Shown here: positions 62,501 to 64,000 of the stretch, piece by piece | Numbering within the stretch: position 1 is the stretch's first letter | Layout of the letters: every line of letters begins with the position of its first letter | Assembly (NCBI GenBank): GCA_916613615.1 | Contig: OU744736.1 | Location: 5,668,330 to 5,732,329 of the forward strand | Direction of reading: 5' to 3' | Source of the DNA: Steromphala cineraria | Lineage: Eukaryota; Mollusca; Gastropoda; Trochida; Trochidae | Length of the DNA: 64,000 bases | Notes under the pieces: generated by a model | Databases searched by the model: none | The model's input: only the letters and a program-made list of their open reading frames with translations | Told to the model about the DNA's origin: nothing | Made by a program: the position numbers and the translations under genes

Positions 62501-64000
62501 GTATCATTTGTTATATTATATTGTGCGTGAGTTTAGCATTTCCGAATTAATATATATCGACACAAACCCATACATGTATACATGCATGTTTTTCTTGTGC
62601 TGTAGATCCTAGATTTTGCACCATTCTATTGAGTAGATTTTCCTTTAAATATAACATTTGTATCCTACATGTAATTGTATCTGTTTGTTTTTAAAACACC
62701 TATTCTCAAACTTCCACTACCATATAATACATACAAGTACAAAGGTTATCATTCACTGCACCAACTTCCAATTGCCATTGAAGAATTTCCTACAACAACT
62801 ATCAAAGTCACAATTGCGAGTCAATAAGAATATAACTCATCTGGATGTTCATATGTCGAAGGCTTACTGTCCATGATTACATTTAACAAAGGTCAGCACT
62901 TCGCTGTAATGAGGCATGCCTGTTTGACCTATGAAACCCCTTTAGCACTTCTCCGTGTTATTGACGCATTTCTCACATGGAATTGCTGTGATGGATGGAC
63001 TGTTTAACTAAATTTATGGCACCTGAAACGTAGAAGCAGTAATATGAATATTCTTGTACTATAAAGTGTAAGGTTAAGGTTAAAAACCTTTTTTATTATT
63101 TAAAAAATCTCCAATAACAGATTCTTTTCTTGCGGTTTTGATAAAAAGTGATACATTGTTGGTTCTCATGAACGATACATATTTTTCTACTGATTGATAT
63201 TTACAATAGTAATATGGTGGCCTTGAGTGTGGTATAGCAACACCATTTCCCTATGAACATTTATTATCAGGATTCATTTTTATATAACAGGGTTTCATGA
63301 CCAAACAATCTGTGTCAGCTGAAGGATAATCTGACTTGTGTCTCCTTGAATCCAGTGATGCATTCAAGTAAGTGTTTTGTTCTTTTAAAGGAAGGTTACC
63401 CTGTTATGAAGTTTTGTCTGTTCATAATGACTTATCGATGAATGACTGCTAAATAAAACGTTTTCTTTTAAGGCAGAAGTACTTGAAACTATGTTTTCTC
63501 AATTATCAATACTTTTGTTGTATTATATTGAACAATATATTTCTGTTAATATTGAACCTTTTGAATTCTAAATTAAATAAATTCCTAATTTGCCTTAGTT
63601 TTTTGGTTTGAATTCGTGACATGAATGTGAGAAACTGTTTTTGGAAATATTGATTCATGTTTTTAAATTGGGTAGTAGATATTTAATTAAATCATGATAT
63701 GTGATTAAAACATGGGAGACTAGTAACTCGTATTAATGCACCAATGGTGAGAACGCTACGGTATACGATTTGCGTTTATATGTTGCTGTCTTAGAACTCG
63801 CTTTCGAAAGCTTGAATATCATATGGCATTATATGCACTCACTGATCATCACCTTCGACCATCTCATTATAAAGCAGGAATACGGTAAATCTCACTTCAT
63901 TAACAAGAATTCATATTTTCTAGATTTGCCCCTTCTTTCCCATACAATGTACCTGTCGTCTGGCTAGGGGATTTTGAAACCACATTTGTACACTTTTCAT
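59546..64000. other. Gene-free end of window, unit copy 4
   Basis: This is unit sequence matched by copy 3. It holds the landmark block at 61,880-62,050, the beta module at 63,221 and short frames only. The 75-codon plus-strand frame at 61,900-62,127 is interrupted in copies 1 and 2. No element ends or RNA genes are recognised. Confidence 0.5.
63221..63370 (+). promoter_or_regulatory. Recurring unit module with TATA-like box, beta position, copy 4
   Basis: This block is very close to the copy-3 module at 43,423. The TATA-like run tttatataac is at about 63,279-63,288. Confidence 0.45.

Larger units (their letters stand above)
54360..64000 (+). repeat. Long tandem unit, copy 4 (runs off window)
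   Basis: This copy aligns with copy 1 at 54,590-55,010 (to about 290-760), 55,290-56,100 (to 1,240-1,930), 56,140-56,625 (to about 1,980-2,580) and 58,770-59,300 (to 2,715-3,100 and beyond). It aligns with copy 3 at 59,590-61,100 (to about 40,590-41,240) and 61,370-64,000 (to about 41,310-44,240). The last block is very close to copy 3, which makes copies 3 and 4 sisters. The left boundary is a judgement because the first ~200 bases match only weakly. I found no exon here outside the LINE at 56,626-58,234. Confidence 0.75.

Overview
The window looks like non-coding, repeat-rich DNA from an AT-rich invertebrate genome, most likely a mollusc and perhaps a bivalve. The grounds are a base composition of roughly one third G+C, a dense load of non-LTR retrotransposons, a DIRS-type element and small inverted-repeat elements, and the sequence aggggaggtaactcc (46,793 and 49,711), which resembles a motif I associate with molluscan repeats. 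The taxon is an inference. I see no bacterial or organellar features, no rRNA or convincing tRNA gene, and no host protein-coding exon that I would defend. The only recognisable proteins belong to three mobile elements, all on the minus strand and all damaged.

The backbone is a tandem array of about four copies of one long unit of roughly 20 kb. Copy 1 runs from the window start (or before) to 20,690, copy 2 from 20,691 to about 32,785, copy 3 from about 32,785 to about 54,360, and copy 4 from there past the window end. One landmark recurs at about 6,153, 26,166, 42,075 and 61,882. Copies 1 and 2 are very alike, as are copies 3 and 4, while the two pairs differ much more, so at least two rounds of duplication are implied. 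Copy 2 lacks its last ~3 kb and copy 3 its first ~1 kb, as if one deletion removed the junction. Within each unit a ~180-bp module, often with a TATA-like box, recurs up to three times.

Comparing copies shows what has been inserted in each. Copy 1 carries a 1.58-kb insertion at 3,098-4,673 with a nested inverted-repeat element, a divergent segment at 11,541-12,094, and a GC-rich 4.1-kb DIRS-like retroelement at 12,963-17,050. That element keeps its terminal inverted repeats and internal complementary region. It retains decayed RNase H and tyrosine recombinase genes, but an 81-bp satellite sits where the gag and reverse transcriptase genes would be. Copy 2 carries an ~880-bp fold-back insertion at 24,290-25,170. 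Copy 3 carries a 1.1-kb insertion with a TATA box and 49-bp tandem repeats (33,531-34,628), a 5'-truncated L1/Tx1-like LINE with a 13-bp target duplication (34,779-38,557), an inverted-repeat element (46,414-47,205), a nearly identical ~2-kb local tandem duplication (46,726-51,713), a 0.9-kb inverted-repeat element with telomere-type repeats and three TGACGTCA palindromes (51,917-52,828), and a 117-bp hairpin insertion (53,907-54,023). Copy 4 carries a second truncated LINE (56,626-58,234), whose reading frame is interrupted by one TGA and which is flanked by an unusually long 214-bp direct repeat.

No genes here work together as a pathway. The points of interest are the unit array with its recurring promoter-like module, the gutted DIRS element carrying a satellite, the 214-bp target duplication, and the inverted-repeat element with telomeric and CRE-like motifs.
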